64,000 bases of DNA. Source: Spinellus fusiger (Eukaryota; Mucoromycota; Mucoromycetes; Mucorales; Phycomycetaceae). Positions 21,056-32,794 of this stretch are shown one piece after another; positions within the stretch are counted from its first letter, which is position 1, and each line of letters begins with the position of its first letter. The notes under the pieces are model-generated. The model was not told where the DNA came from, ran no database searches, and saw only the letters and a program-made list of their open reading frames with translations. Where the stretch lies: NCBI GenBank assembly GCA_025094145.1, contig JALLLS010000108.1, positions 37,344 to 101,343 on the forward strand, in the 5' to 3' direction. Made by a program: the position numbers and the translations under genes.

Positions 21056-22276
21056 AATTTTTTTCTGAGATTGTGCGAATAATTCCCGAAAATAGTGTAT
21101 ACAGTGCTGAATAGAGTTAATATATAATTGTGTGTGTGTGAGAGAGAGATTTAGGTGTGGTCTTACCATTGTTCTTCACACCTTCCTCAGCCCTGTCCTC
21201 TTACTGGATTAGTATTTGGCGTTAGTTTTAATAAGGCAGTTTTTGATTCAAGAGTAAAAAAATAAAATAAAGACAAAAAAATGCAGGACAACTCGTCTCT
21301 CTCCATGCATAAATGTATCTTACCATAGTCACTCATGTTTCTCAATGTACATAGACCCAGACGCTATACTAACACCACACATTCTGGTAAAATGCTACTA
21401 TTTTTATGGCATCCTTGTACTGATTTTGTATAGTCTTCTATCAAACTATAAAGACTAATGTTACAGTACACAAGCTCGCATCATGATTCGTCAAACTGCA
21501 ATACCGCATGTGTTCATTCCAAATACATTTTTAAAATGAATACACACAGTGTTACTGAATATTTTATATGTATACTTTTATTATCAAAATAGGTAGGTCT
21601 ATAGTTTCTTTAGATAGGTAAGTATTTATTTTTATTTTTATTATTACTACTATTACTATTACTAATATTAGAGACATTCAAAGAGTTCATCTTATTCATT
21701 ATTCAATAGAGTATCTATAAGAGTAGAGTGTGTAGAATTCTATGAAAAATGAAAGAAGATAGACAAGAAAGAGATACTGACTATAGAAGACACACTGGTC
21801 TATTTCTGATCTATTGTAAGAATATATCTGTTGTGCTTTATTCAATAGCCTACAATCATTAGTATTGGCCCTATTCTCTTGATACTTGATAAAATAATGT
21901 GTTAAACTAATATTTTTATTGTGTGAAGACCACTAGAAATAATGACCTACTGGTTAATATAAGCAGAAGGGTTTATATTTTTATCTTATCAATAGAAGAG
22001 TTACCAGTACTCATTGTCTTTTAGTAAAGAAGGATGAGGTTTATCTATCCTTGGTCAAAACTCAATTACATGCCTCTGAGATGTCTTGATCTGTATAAAT
22101 AGGAAGACCACATCCTATTGCATGAGTGTTCAAACTTGAAAGATACCCCATTTGTCCCTCTTAGAACATAGTTTTATCTCTTCTTTTTCAAAGGAAGTTA
22201 TCTCATTCTTACAGCAACAACTAAAAGATTCAAGCAGTCACTTATAACATAAGCCTCCCTCCAAGACTGTTTTGCT
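21056..22276. other. Gene-free AT-rich spacer
   Basis: Contains short AT-rich and ATT-type runs only. I found no coding or structural feature in it. Confidence 0.4.
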
Positions 22277-22287
22277 CTGTCATTTTA

Positions 22288-22400
22288 GTATTAGTAGTAT
22301 TAGTATTAGTGTTAGTGTTAGTATTAGTATTAGTATTAGTATTAGTATTAGTATTATTAGTGGTAGTACTATCAGTGGTAGTATTATTAGTGTCACTATC
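22288..22400. repeat. (ATTAGT)n-type microsatellite
   Basis: About 18 imperfect copies of a TTAGTA/TTAGTG hexamer, degenerating at both ends. It abuts the LTR-like copy C. Confidence 0.85.
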
Positions 22401-22416
22401 ACTCACTATCACTATT

Positions 22417-22639
22417 GTTGTAAATGTGAAGGTTTTCTTCCCCTGAAACACATATAGGACAAGGGAGGGAGAACCACCCCTGAATTTACTGAGAAGCTAT
22501 TGTTGTATAGCTTAGATCTTTGTAACATAGAAAGAATATGTATACAAGTAGACCAAAATTCATACAATGAATCTTTGAGAAATATACCCTTTAATTCAAA
22601 CAAAACACACCTCTTGTTTTTTTTTGGGGTTTTCCAACA
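22417..22639 (-). repeat. LTR-like repeat, copy C (inverted relative to copy A)
   Basis: On the minus strand it begins TGTTGGAAAACCCC and follows copy A closely for about 215 bp. The eight bases preceding TGTTGG on that strand are GATGAGAT in both A and C. Divergence begins past TTCACATTTACAA, where C enters the ATTAGT microsatellite. Confidence 0.65.
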
Positions 22640-22647
22640 ATCTCATC

Positions 22648-23368
22648 ATTATTACAAACATATAAACTACAGCTAAATGACTTTATGAACATCAAACTTA
22701 ATAAATACCAAAAAGAGTAGTTGCACACCAAGATAAAACTCAATAGGCTATTTTTATCAAGGGACTGCAATCCATTCCATCTACAGATTACATATTACAC
22801 AGAAGAAAAGTACATCTACAAATGGAGAATAAATGATCTTCTTGTTTCCACGTGGCAAAAGATCTGCGCCCTATTGCTACACAACACTCTATCGCCCGTT
22901 ACTACTCTCTTAGTTCGTGTTACTTGGCGCAGGGTAGTCATGACATCACCATCACCAAAAAGAACAGTGTCATGGTGATAAGTAGAAGAGCAGACGACTC
23001 AAGTCATCTTACAGCAACTGATGGACATCCTTTTAACAGTCACACAAAGGAGTGTCATCACCTGGATTAGGTCATTTCTACTCTTTTATTTCTAGAGACA
23101 GAAAGGTAATTGAGTGGGCTATCTATCTCTATTAATAGACTCCACATTGATTTCAATAGATACAATTTCAACAACAGCCTTGGGAGGCAAGGATGAACAC
23201 AGACCTAAGACTTACAAGCAGAGAAGATTGATTTAGATGACAGTGTAGAGATGAATAGATAGATATCTTTGATATAGACTAGTAGCATTGATAACAGCAC
23301 TGTCTCTTTATATATTGTATTATATATTGCATTATATATTGTATATAAAAGAGGAAGAAAGTGTCTTT
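22648..23368. other. Gene-free spacer
   Basis: Several short frames are open, but none has recognisable motifs or consistent splice signals. Near 23315-23345 there is an AT-rich (TATATTGTATTA) run. Confidence 0.35.
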
Positions 23369-23448
23369 GATATTACTTGCCTTATTCCAATAGCAGAGAT
23401 GTGAGTGTATTCATCACTGCTTGTTTTTGGAATGAGGCAAGTAATATC
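23369..23448. ncRNA. Candidate hairpin with 22-bp fully paired stem
   Basis: GATATTACTTGCCTTATTCC and AA (23369-23390) pairs with 23427-23448 with a single G:U wobble, leaving a 36-nt loop. Such stem lengths are seen in small-RNA precursors. It could also be a chance inverted repeat or part of a small MITE. Confidence 0.35.
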
Positions 23449-23882
23449 AAAACGACAGTAGTACTTTAAGATCATCTGTTGATTCTCCACCAGAATAGCA
23501 GCCAACAGACCAATACAATCACCCAGTAGTTTTACTGTCTGTTGATATATGTGACTGCTTCTATGCGTAAGTCTCCTTGAAGAATCCACTCTGTCTCTAT
23601 AGGTTAAATAGAATCCTCAGTAATAATAATAAAAAGATGCTTATTATCCATCTTATTATCCATTGACTCGTGTTGCAGTAGTTCAATAGACGCTGCCTTT
23701 CTTCCTCTACCTATAAGAGTAGGTTGACGTGTGGATTTCATTGAGCCATGCCTATTATTTTTTCTTTCCATTTCCATTTCCATTTCCGCTGTCACACTTC
23801 CCTGTGGACTGTCTCCCTGTGTTTTTTCCTCCTTTCCTCTTTTAATTCTTGTTCATCTTCCTAGACGTCTCCCACCACAGTC

Positions 23883-25088
23883 ATGTCGCTATCAGACCAA
23901 GTCAAGAAGTTTAAAAACACACTCTCTGCCAATACTGGTCTTGCAGTGAAGAGAACAGTCAATACGACCCACCCTCATGAGGGAGGTGCTTCTGTAGGAC
24001 ATATTTCCAACAACACAAGAGCTTCGTTTGAACTGTCGAGTCAAGAAGCACGCAAAAAGGCAAAGAAGGCTACGGGTACAAAAGAGATACTATAGTATAA
24101 TAAGAGGAGGCTCTATTTCTCTCTTTTTCTCTATAGATAGAGATAGATAGATAGATGTGCATGTTTCTTTCTTTCTTTCTTTCTTTCTTTTTTTGATAAG
24201 CTTCCGTTAGTCTATTCACAGCCTGCGAACACTGGCACTGGACAGCATGCCATGAGTCAACTGTATACTGTGATTCAGTTCTTGAAAGACTGCGACCACC
24301 CTCAGTCTGTAGTGAGCATTGGTTCTAGAACCAAAGTGGATATTACAAGAAATGCTGCCTTGTGGGAGAAGTTGGTGCAGAACAGCAAAATAGAATTTGA
24401 TCCTGTAAACAAGACATTTGCATACAAGGCGAGTGTCTTTTTCTTTGTTTTGCTGCTGTTTCTACGAGTACAGCGACTGATGTGTAGACTGATGTGTTTG
24501 TGTGTATAGCCCACCTACCAGATCAAATCCAAGGACGATCTTCTTACTCTACTGACATCCAAAAAGAATGAAGGTGGTATGGATTATAAGGATCTCAAGG
24601 ATTCCTATTCCAAGTTGGCCAATACAGTGGAGGAACTGGCCAATGAAGGAAGAGTGCTTGTGATTCGTAATAAGGATAGCAATCCTCGTGTCCTATTCCA
24701 CAATGACATGCAGTTCAATACATGGATTGACCAGGATTTCCAGAAGATGTGGACTGAGATTCTGATTCCTGATGAGACTGATCTTCCAAAGGCCCTTGAG
24801 AATGGTATGCATACAAAAGAGTGCTTCTTTATTTATATTAACACTTGATGTGATTTTAGCTGGACTCAAGACAATGGAGGTGTTTGATAAAAAGGTGGTT
24901 TCTGAGGTAAGTGAGGGATGTAGGCATGTCTGTTGTAGGTAAGAAGACTCACACTGCGACTGTTCTTTACCATTGACATGTCCAAGGCTAAACCCAAGCG
25001 ATCAAAGACACGCAATAAAAAGATCAAAATTACCAATACTCATTTGGCGCACATTGATCTGTCCAAGGATTATGTGCCGAAGAAATAA
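23883..25088 (+). CDS. TFA2: Transcription initiation factor IIE subunit beta
   Basis: Exons are 23883-24075, 24211-24428, 24510-24804, 24860-24906 and 24987-25088 (284 aa). The core winged-helix pair is marked by QLYTVIQFLKDCDHPQSVV, then DPVNKTFAYKPTYQIKSKD and GGMDYKDLKDSYSKLANTVE. The C-terminal basic tail reads AKPKRSKTRNKKIKITNTHL. TFIIE-beta helps recruit TFIIH and open promoter DNA at RNA polymerase II start sites. The intron 24429-24509 begins GC (AAG|GCGAGT) and ends AG. The GT donors nearby do not close in frame, whereas the GC donor joins FAYK to PTYQ exactly as the family requires. A CCAAT box (25099) and a three-copy repeat follow the stop codon and belong to the next gene's upstream region. 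Confidence 0.9.
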
Positions 25089-25128
25089 CCCCAGTGAACC
25101 AATAAAGGATATTTATAAAGGGCTAAAA

Positions 25129-25198
25129 GTGGCAGAGTAGAGCAGAGAAAAGTAGCAGAGTAGAGCAGAGAAAAGTAGCAGAGTAGAGCAGAGAAAAG
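25129..25198 (+). repeat. Tandem repeat, three copies of a 23-bp unit
   Basis: Three near-perfect copies of GTAGCAGAGTAGAGCAGAGA plus AAA lie between the TFIIE-beta stop and the PIG-Y start, within the presumed PIG-Y promoter. Confidence 0.8.
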
Positions 25199-25305
25199 AG
25201 AGCAGAACTACATTAAAGAGTTACAGCAGAAAATAATACACATACTCATGACAAAGTGACTCGTATTTTCTCTCCCTCTTCTCATTGCTTCCCTGTCTTT
25301 TTGTT

Positions 25306-25704
25306 ATGCAAGCGTACCATCGACGAACAAGGCCTGCAGTCTCTTCTTCAGCTGCTCATGGAACAGAGCCTCTTTATGCACACACCATGACAGTGCACTT
25401 ATCAGACAGTGAGGATACAACCTACGTATGGGGGTATGGACTCCTCCTAATGACCTGGCTCATGTTCTTTATGACCATGTATTCCTTGGTGGGCTGTTAT
25501 TGGGTGACTTCAGATAACAAGGCAAGAGCCTCTTTCAATAGAGAACACTGGTGTTGGATAGGTGTACTGACACACACAGAGTAGCTTCTCACTTTGATAC
25601 GAAACGACAACTACTACTGTTTTGTGTTTCCTATCACTGCTATTGCCTTTGTTTACTTTGTCATTTGGAACTGGATGGGCATGAAGTTCTTTCGACACAA
25701 CTAA
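25306..25704 (+). CDS. PIGY: PIG-Y/Eri1-like subunit of the GPI-GlcNAc transferase
   Basis: Exons are 25306-25521 and 25585-25704 (111 aa). The C-terminal half reads CFVFPITAIAFVYFVIWNWM and then GMKFFRHN. This matches the hallmark end of PIG-Y proteins (W-x-W-M-G-x-K-x-F-R-H-N). Two membrane segments are visible (YGLLLMTWLMFFMTMYSLVG and the one above). The protein is a small endoplasmic reticulum subunit of the complex that starts GPI-anchor synthesis by adding GlcNAc to phosphatidylinositol. The N-terminal 40 residues (Ser/Ala/Thr-rich) have no counterpart that I know of in the 70-aa animal protein. The intron starts GC (AAG|GCAAGA); no GT donor here gives an open frame. Confidence 0.82.
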
Positions 25705-25864
25705 CTGCTGTTTTCCATCCATGGCGGACCATCAAATAAAAAGGAGGGATTTGCCCTTTTCGACTCATTCACTTGTTCAAGGTTCTCTTTTCTAGTGGTG
25801 GTGGAGTGCACAGGGAATAGCGGCAATGAAAAATAGAGAGAGAAATAGAGAGAGAGAAATATCA

Positions 25865-26015
25865 GAAAAAATAAAAATAAAAATAAAAATAAAAATAAAA
25901 ATAAAAATAAAAATAAAAAAAAGAAATAAAAAAAGAAATAAAAAAAGAAATAAAAAAATAAAATAAAAAGAAGCTTTTTTTTATTTCTTTTTTTATTTCT
26001 TTTTTTTTTATTTCT
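25865..26015. repeat. (AAATAA)n / poly-purine low-complexity tract
   Basis: Runs of AAAAATA on the plus strand followed by T-rich inverted equivalents. It lies in the promoter interval of the casein kinase gene. Confidence 0.7.
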
Positions 26016-26151
26016 TGTCATTTGATTTTTCTGCTATTTTTTTCTGCCTTTGTTTAGACTCTGAAAGAGTCACACTGACACTCCTTTCTTCCTTCTCCTC
26101 CTCCTCTTTTTCATCTTTTTCATCTCCCTTTTCATCTTCTTCTTTATTACT

Positions 26152-27927
26152 ATGGCTCTGGAAGGACGGGATATCCGAATAGGCAACAAATACAAACTAG
26201 GCCGGAAGATAGGTGCTGGTTCTTTTGGAGAAATCTATCTGGGTAAATACTTGTCATCTCCAAAGAAAGAAGTGATGTTGACTTGTAGTAGGCTCCAATA
26301 TGACGAGTGGTGAAGATGTTGCTGTGAAGATGGAGAACATGAGAGCTGCTCATCCACAATTGGAATACGAAGCAAGAGTGTACAAGACATTAGCCGGCGG
26401 TGTTGGTATCCCCTTTGTAAGGTGGTACGGCAAAGAGGCTGACCATAATGTTCTTGTAATGGACCTCCTTGGGCCTTCTATGGAGGACCTGTTCAACTAC
26501 TGCAAACGACGCTTCTCATTGAAGACGGTGCTGTTATTAGCGGATCAATTGGTGAGTGCAGTGCAGTGCAGTGTTCTTAGAGAGCAGGAGACAGTACAGT
26601 AGACTACAGTACAATAGACTACAGTACAATGGAACACTCGCTCACCTCTTCTTCTTCAACATCATCAAGCTGTCGCGCGTGGAATATGTACACTCCAAAG
26701 GTAATCCTCATTTCATTGTCCTCCTATTGACAGACGGTGGCTAGGATTCATCCACCGTGACATCAAGCCAGACAACTTCTTAATGGGAATAGCAAAAAGG
26801 GGCAACCAAGTCAACATGATTGATTTTGGACTCGCCAAGAGATTCAGAGACCCCAAAACCAACGCCCATATTCCCTACAGAGAGAACAAGAATCTTACAG
26901 GCACACCCCGCTATGCCAGCGTCAACACTCATCTGGGCATAGGTAAGGGCTTTGTTGCTAAAGGGCAACGATGGACTCACCACAAGGAAAAATAGAGCAG
27001 TCTCGGAGAGATGATCTCGAATCCCTGGGGTACATCCTCGTTTACTTCTGCCGAGGACAGCTCCCATGGCAGGGGATTCGTGCTCGCAACAAAAAGGAAA
27101 AATACGACAAGATCATGGAGAAGAAGATGACAACCTCAGCAGACCAGCTATGCCGTGGTCTTCATCATGAATTCACAGTCTACCTCAACTATGTACGGTC
27201 GCTTCGTTTTGATGACAAACCAGACTACAGCTATCTGCGCAAGTTGTTCCGTGATCTGTTTGTGCGTGAGGGATTCCAGTATGACTATGTGTTTGATTGG
27301 ACCGTCAAGAAGATTGTAAGTGCAGTCTTTGTGGGTGGGCGTGTTATTGACAGTAGACAGCAGGAAAAGAAACTGGCAGAGAGCAATGTGCTTCCAGAGG
27401 ATTCTGCCTTGTACACATCCTCCTCCACACTACCCTATGATTCAGCTGCACTGCCCCATGCTGGCCAAAGACGACAGGTGATCAACACAGGGGCCTTTCC
27501 ACCTTCTGCAGCCCATCGTATTCTGCCTCAACCCCACCACTTCCGCACACAAGAACCTAAACCCTCAGATGCGTCAAAATGCTTGGATGACGTGATGTTA
27601 CAATACCAACAGCAGCAGAAGATGCTCCAACACCACCACCACCAACAACAGCAGCAACAACAACAGCAATTGCAGCAACAACAACAACAGCAATTGCAAC
27701 AACAACAACAACAACAGCAATTGCAACACCAACAGCCCTCCATGTATGCCCCTCCTTCCCAGTCATTACAGCAGTCCACCCTGCCACAGGACCACGCCTA
27801 TCTTGCCAACTTTGGCTATCATGCTGGAGGGGGTGGAGGTGGTTCTGGCATCCATTCTCGGTCATTGCGGGATCCCACCCAGCCCATGGCTAGTAATGCA
27901 AACAATTTATATTCTAATCTTGGCTAA
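26152..27927 (+). CDS. Casein kinase I (CK1 delta/epsilon/HRR25-like) with Gln-rich tail
   Basis: Exons are 26152-26242, 26292-26551, 26670-26700, 26745-26942 and 26996-27927 (503 aa). The kinase domain covers about residues 10-290. Its motifs are [15 protein letters not shown] (P-loop), VAVKMEN (Lys), [23 protein letters not shown] and [20 protein letters not shown]. The last is the CK1-specific replacement of APE by SIN/SVN. The C-terminal ~190 residues are low-complexity, with a His/Gln tract near residue 405-440 and GGGGGGSG later. Inside exon 5 a perfect GTAAGT donor (27316) and CAG acceptor (27360) bound 45 nt. Removing it keeps the frame, so two isoforms are possible. CK1 kinases act on many substrates in vesicle traffic, DNA repair and ribosome assembly. 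Confidence 0.92.
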
Positions 27928-28531
27928 ATCCTTTGGAGATAATGTATTTATAATCCCTCATGTATGTGGAGGTGCCTGCTTATTTGTCTTTTTTTCTTCT
28001 TCCTATTCTCTCTCCTATTTCTTTCCTTTTTCTCTCTCTCTCTTCATGTATTGCATGTATTGCAATGTATTGCAATGTATTGCATGTTTCTATGCTGCAT
28101 GACCCACCTCATCCCCATCCCAAGGACTGCTTCAAGGACTGCTTCATAGAGAGCGAGGGTACTTTTGCTATTCCTTCTCTTTTTACCATTCTTTATCTCT
28201 CTCTCTCTTGTGTGTGTGTGTGTTAGTCTTTCTCTTTTATCCCATATAATCCCATTGATAAGATCCATTTCTCAATAATAACCTATCAACCCATATACAA
28301 CATATAAATACATACATACAATATATACAACATCTACATCTACATCTACATCTACATACATTCATACATTCATACATACATACAAGAAGAGTCTATTTAC
28401 ATTGGAAAGGGGGAAATTTGTTTGTTTTACTTATATATAAAAGGAGAAAAAGAAGAAATACCCTATGTTTTTTTTTTTGCTTTGCTTTTGTTTCTTTTAA
28501 AAACAAAATAGTAATTGAACTGCTCAAGACA
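27928..28531. other. Convergent intergenic region rich in microsatellites
   Basis: Holds CT-rich runs, (ATTGCATGT)-like repeats at 28045-28085, TG runs near 28205 and (ACATCT/ACATAC)n at 28305-28385. No gene was seen between the casein kinase and RPB2 3' ends. Confidence 0.6.
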
Positions 28532-31500
28532 TTAATTATCTGTTTCTACAAACATGCGCGGTGCAATATTCATGGCCATGAGTTCCTGGAAAAGCAGTTT
28601 GCAGGCATAAGGAATATGGATCTGTGAAATCCTTGTCTTATTCTTGCACGATCGACACTCAAAGTTATTCTTCTTCAGATTAGCAATGGCCATCAAGCCA
28701 CAGATATCGCACACATGCACTCGGTAGGCATCAGAGGCATCAAACAGACGTTCCTACGCTTCATCAGCCTCTCATCGACCCCCAAACACCACAGACCCAA
28801 TCCAGCCCTTCCCTCCACTTACCTTTAAGAACTGCGAAACACCGTGACTGATCATACAATCTCTCTCCATCTCACCAAAACGCAGTCCTCCATCTCTTGA
28901 ACGACCCTCCACCGGCTGTCGCGTCAGGATCTGAACAGGGCCTCGTGCTCTACTGTGAATCTTATCATCCACCATGTGCTTTAATCTCTGATAATACGTA
29001 GGCCCCAAAAACACCTGTACATTCAATTTGCGACCTGTGAATCCATTGTACATGACCTCAAACCCACGCTGCTGGTACCCCTCCTGCGTCAATGCCTGTG
29101 AAATCGCCTCCACCGTGACCTCTGTAAACGGCGTGGCATCTCCCTCGTTGCCCGACAGGGTCGACACTTTGCCCAACAAACACTCAATCAAATGGCCAAT
29201 GGTCATACGCGAGGGAATGGCATGGGGGTTGATGATCAAATCAGGCGTAATTCCATCCGCAGAAAAGGGAAAGTCCTCTTGGCGGTAGGTCATGCCGATG
29301 GTTCCCTTTTGACCGTGGCGAGAGGCAAACTTGTCGCCCATCTGCGGCACACGCGTCGACCGCACACGCACCTTGACAAACTTGAGTCCGTCCTGGTTGG
29401 TCGTGAGCATGACCTGGTCCACAATGCCGGTCTCTGTACTGCGCAGGGGAGTCGATGCATCTCGCTTGTTGTGTGTCTGCGTGCGCTGGCCCAGCTCCTC
29501 AGACTCGGCAGGGATGGGGGCTGTTTTGCCAATGATGATGTCGTCGCCCGACACGCGGGTGCCGGGAGCAATCAGGCCGTCTTCTTCCAGTTTCTCGTAG
29601 GTGCCGTGCTTGAGACGGAGCGTCGTGTCGCGGGTGGGCTTTTCGAACTCCTCCATGAACATCATGCCTGCCTTTTTCTCGGCGTCCATGTAGGTTCGGA
29701 AGAAGAGAGACCGGAACAGACCACGGTCGATGCTGCTCTGGTTCATGATCACAGAGTCCTCCTGGTTGTAGCCAGAGTAGCAGAGGATGGCAACCACTGC
29801 GTTCTGGCCAGCAGGCAGCTCACGGAAACGAAGGAACTCCATGGAGCGGGTGGTGGTGAGGGGCTTTTGTGGGTAATAGAGAATGTTGGCCATGGTGTCC
29901 ATGCGGGTCTGGTAGTTGGTCAGGTAGACGCCCATGGCCTGCTTTCCCATGGCCGACTGGTAGGTGTTGCGGGGAGACTGGTTGTGGTCTGGGAAGGGAA
30001 TGATGCTGGCACAGATCCCCAGAATCATGCTGGGATGGATCTCGCAGTGGGTCCATGTGTGTGCATAGGCGCCTGTCTGGCTCTTGACTCTGCTGGCAAG
30101 ATCACGCTCTTCCTGGAGAGGATTGCCAAACTGCGATGCCATGCGCGACTCCACAAGATCCTCGGGTGTCATGCAGATCATCGACGTCTCTTCTTCGTCT
30201 GCATCCACGTACTCGACAATGCCGTCGGAAATCATGTCCTGCCATCGGTAGCTGTCTTCGGGATCCTGCAGACGGGTCAGGTGTTCGCGAGACAGCTTCA
30301 GTTGCTGGTGGTGCACCAGGAAGAGCGGACGACAGCATCGACCCGCATCCGTGTACATTCTCAGCTCCTTCTCACGAATGTCACGCACAATGCTGACTTC
30401 AGGAGAGATGTCTACCGATCGACGCATGGATTTGAGGGAGTTGACGAGTTCGCCTGGATCACGGTGCACACCAATCCACACACCATTCACAAACACTTTG
30501 GTGGCGTCTGGGATGTTGTTGGCACTGAGTTCCTCTAGGTTCTCCATGGCCCACTCCTCCAAGAACAGCACCAGGGGGGTGGCAGCAGAGCCCACAGAGA
30601 TGTAGGACATGAGGGCCAGGTTCTTCACCAGACCACACGCCTGTCCTTCGGGTGTCTCTGCAGGACAGACCAGACCCCAGTGGGTATTGTGTAATTGACG
30701 TGGTTTGGCAATCTTGCCATCTCTGCCAATGGGTGTGTTGCAGCGACGCAAATGGGAAAGGGTAGAGGCAAAGGTGTATCTGTTCAGCACTTGGGACACA
30801 CCTGCTCTTGCTTGCATGGCTTTTTTCTGGTCACCCCAGTTGCCTGTCGCCAAGGAGTATTTGAGGCCGTTGGTGATAGTGTTGGATTTGACAGCCAAGG
30901 TCAGGTTGAATTCACGGCTGGATTCTATGCACTGTCCTTTTTCCTTAGTTCTCCTCCTGTAGAATACTAATACTAACACCAATAACAGAAACACCAATAA
31001 CAACAGAAACAACAGTAACAAAAGATAGAGTTTACCTTTTGCAAGTACTTTGCAACATCCTTGGTGAGCTTCTTAAACAGCAGTCGGAACAGACCTGCCA
31101 TCAGGGGACCGGCAAGATCCATACGCTTTTTACCATAGTGATCACGATCATCCAACTCACGTCGCTCCAGTGCAGCCAGCAACAGACGGTGGATCATGTA
31201 CCCAAAAAAGTAGGACTTGCGTGTCTCTGTTTTGTAGGCCACACCCACATGGGGCAGCAGCTCCTTCTGAAGAATCTCAGTGGCATATTTGGTACGTCGT
31301 TCGCGTGTAGCCCCCACAGTTGTGCCTCTCTTGCCAATGAAATCAAGCGCCACATCCTGATCCTGGATCACAAACGCCTCTTCAATCGAGGGCTTGAGCA
31401 TCTCCAGCATCTCATAGTCGTTGCGGTCATAGCAGATGTGTTCAAGGACATCGCGGTCAGCCACTTGTCCCAAGGCACGAAACACAATCACAATGGGAAT

Positions 31501-32794
31501 GTCGGATCGGATGTAAGGAAGCGTGGCTCGGATGCATTGACCAGTGCCTCCTCTGTCTGTAGAAGCACGCATCATCTTAATGTACAGGGGAGATGCATTC
31601 TTGGACCCCAGCTCAGGCTGTGATCTGATTTCTGCTGTGTATTGGACATTGGAGGGAGGTGCCTTGGCAAACACGTAGACTGTGTTGGTGGCCATGCGTT
31701 CCTGAGCAATCAGCACCTTTTCGGATCCATTGATGACAAAGTAACCTCCCATATCAAAAGAACATTCATTCAGCTCGTGCATCTCCCGTTCTGGCATGCC
31801 GTGAAGAATACAGTACGTGGACCGCAGCATAATAGGCACCTTATCACCAACCCATGGTCAGCTTCTTCCTCTCTCTCTCTCTCTTGTTGACTGTGTCTGC
31901 TATCAAATTACCTTTCCAATAAACACTTTTGTCATGGGGGCTCTGTCCATGCCATTCTCATCCACAAACATATCATTGGGGTTTCTGCTCGTGGTGTCCT
32001 GAGGAACAGCGATCTGTGTGCGTTTGCTCATATCCACATACAGGGGAGACGCATAGCTAGGAGAATGCATCAAGTCAGCTGTTTTGGCGGAAGAGCATGC
32101 TTACGTCAGGTTACGGATCCGTGCTTCCTGAGGAAACATGGGCTGTGTACTTCCATCGGCTTCTGTCATGGTGGGTTTGGACAGGTAGATTTGTCCAAAA
32201 TCAATAATGTAGCGTTTCTAATGTTAAGCATCAGCTGTTCTGTGGTAGAATCATAGAACCATAGAACCATAGAACCATAGAACCATAGAACCATAGAACC
32301 ATAGAACCATAACTGTAACTGTAACTGTAATAGCCATAGCCATAGTCATAAAAGAAATAAAGGAAAGGGGCTCCTACTCTCCTCTTACCGTGACATCGCC
32401 ACCCCCACCCACATGCTGAAGAACAAGGTTGGAGTTTTCATCCACCAGTTCCTGCATGGTGTTTTGGACAAACTCATCAAAGGAGTCGAGTTGTTGTCTC
32501 ACTAGACCCTTTTCTTCAAAGAAAGAAGAAATGACTGTCCAGCAATCCTCTTGTCTGTAGGCAAAGGAACCCTCATGGGGAAGAGGGTTTTAGAAACAAA
32601 GCACTGTATAGAATAAACAAGAAAACAGGAAGAAAAGGGCTTACGTGATGGGCTCTTCTTCATACAGGTGGTCTCCCTCAGGAAGGAAATACTCTGTGGC
32701 CTAGGTTGTTAATGACCGCGTGTCTTGGGAGAGGAAGGAAGGGGTGTTTACCCGTATTGCCCATGCCAAAACTATCATCCATGAGGTCGGTCAT
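28532..32794 (-). CDS. RPB2: RNA polymerase II second-largest subunit RPB2
   Basis: Eight exons on the minus strand: 32794-32752, 32693-32645, 32554-32389, 32217-32105, 32056-31912, 31839-31036, 30931-28823 and 28753-28532, giving 1,216 aa, a normal RPB2 length. Landmarks in order are [54 protein letters not shown]-type [45 protein letters not shown] (hybrid binding and catalytic region), [16 protein letters not shown] and the C-terminal zinc site [11 protein letters not shown]...CRSC (C-x2-C-x15-C-x2-C). The first two exons are tiny. Intron 4 holds seven copies of an 8-bp repeat. The exon 2-8 GC content and codon use (many GAG/CTC/GTC codons) are clearly higher than in neighbouring genes, as expected for a highly expressed gene. 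It is transcribed divergently from TTI2. Confidence 0.97.
32252..32307. repeat. Intronic tandem repeat, seven copies of CATAGAAC
   Basis: Seven perfect 8-bp units lie inside the RPB2 intron between 32217 and 32389 and are followed by three copies of TGTAAC. Confidence 0.9.

Noticed and set aside
22288..22400. TTAGTA repeat as an internal telomere
   Set aside because: The unit is not the fungal telomere unit TTAGGG and the array is interrupted and degenerate.
23332..23795. Two minus-strand frames as a gene
   Set aside because: No recognisable motif, and the frames could not be joined with good splice sites in phase.
27528..27865. Cys-rich and Val/Ala-rich frames on the minus strand
   Set aside because: They are antisense readings of the CAA/CAG tract of the casein kinase tail.
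29192..30538. 448-codon open frame on the plus strand
   Set aside because: It is antisense to the RPB2 exon 7 and arises from the GC-rich, codon-biased RPB2 sequence. It has no family motif and RPB2 on the other strand is certain.
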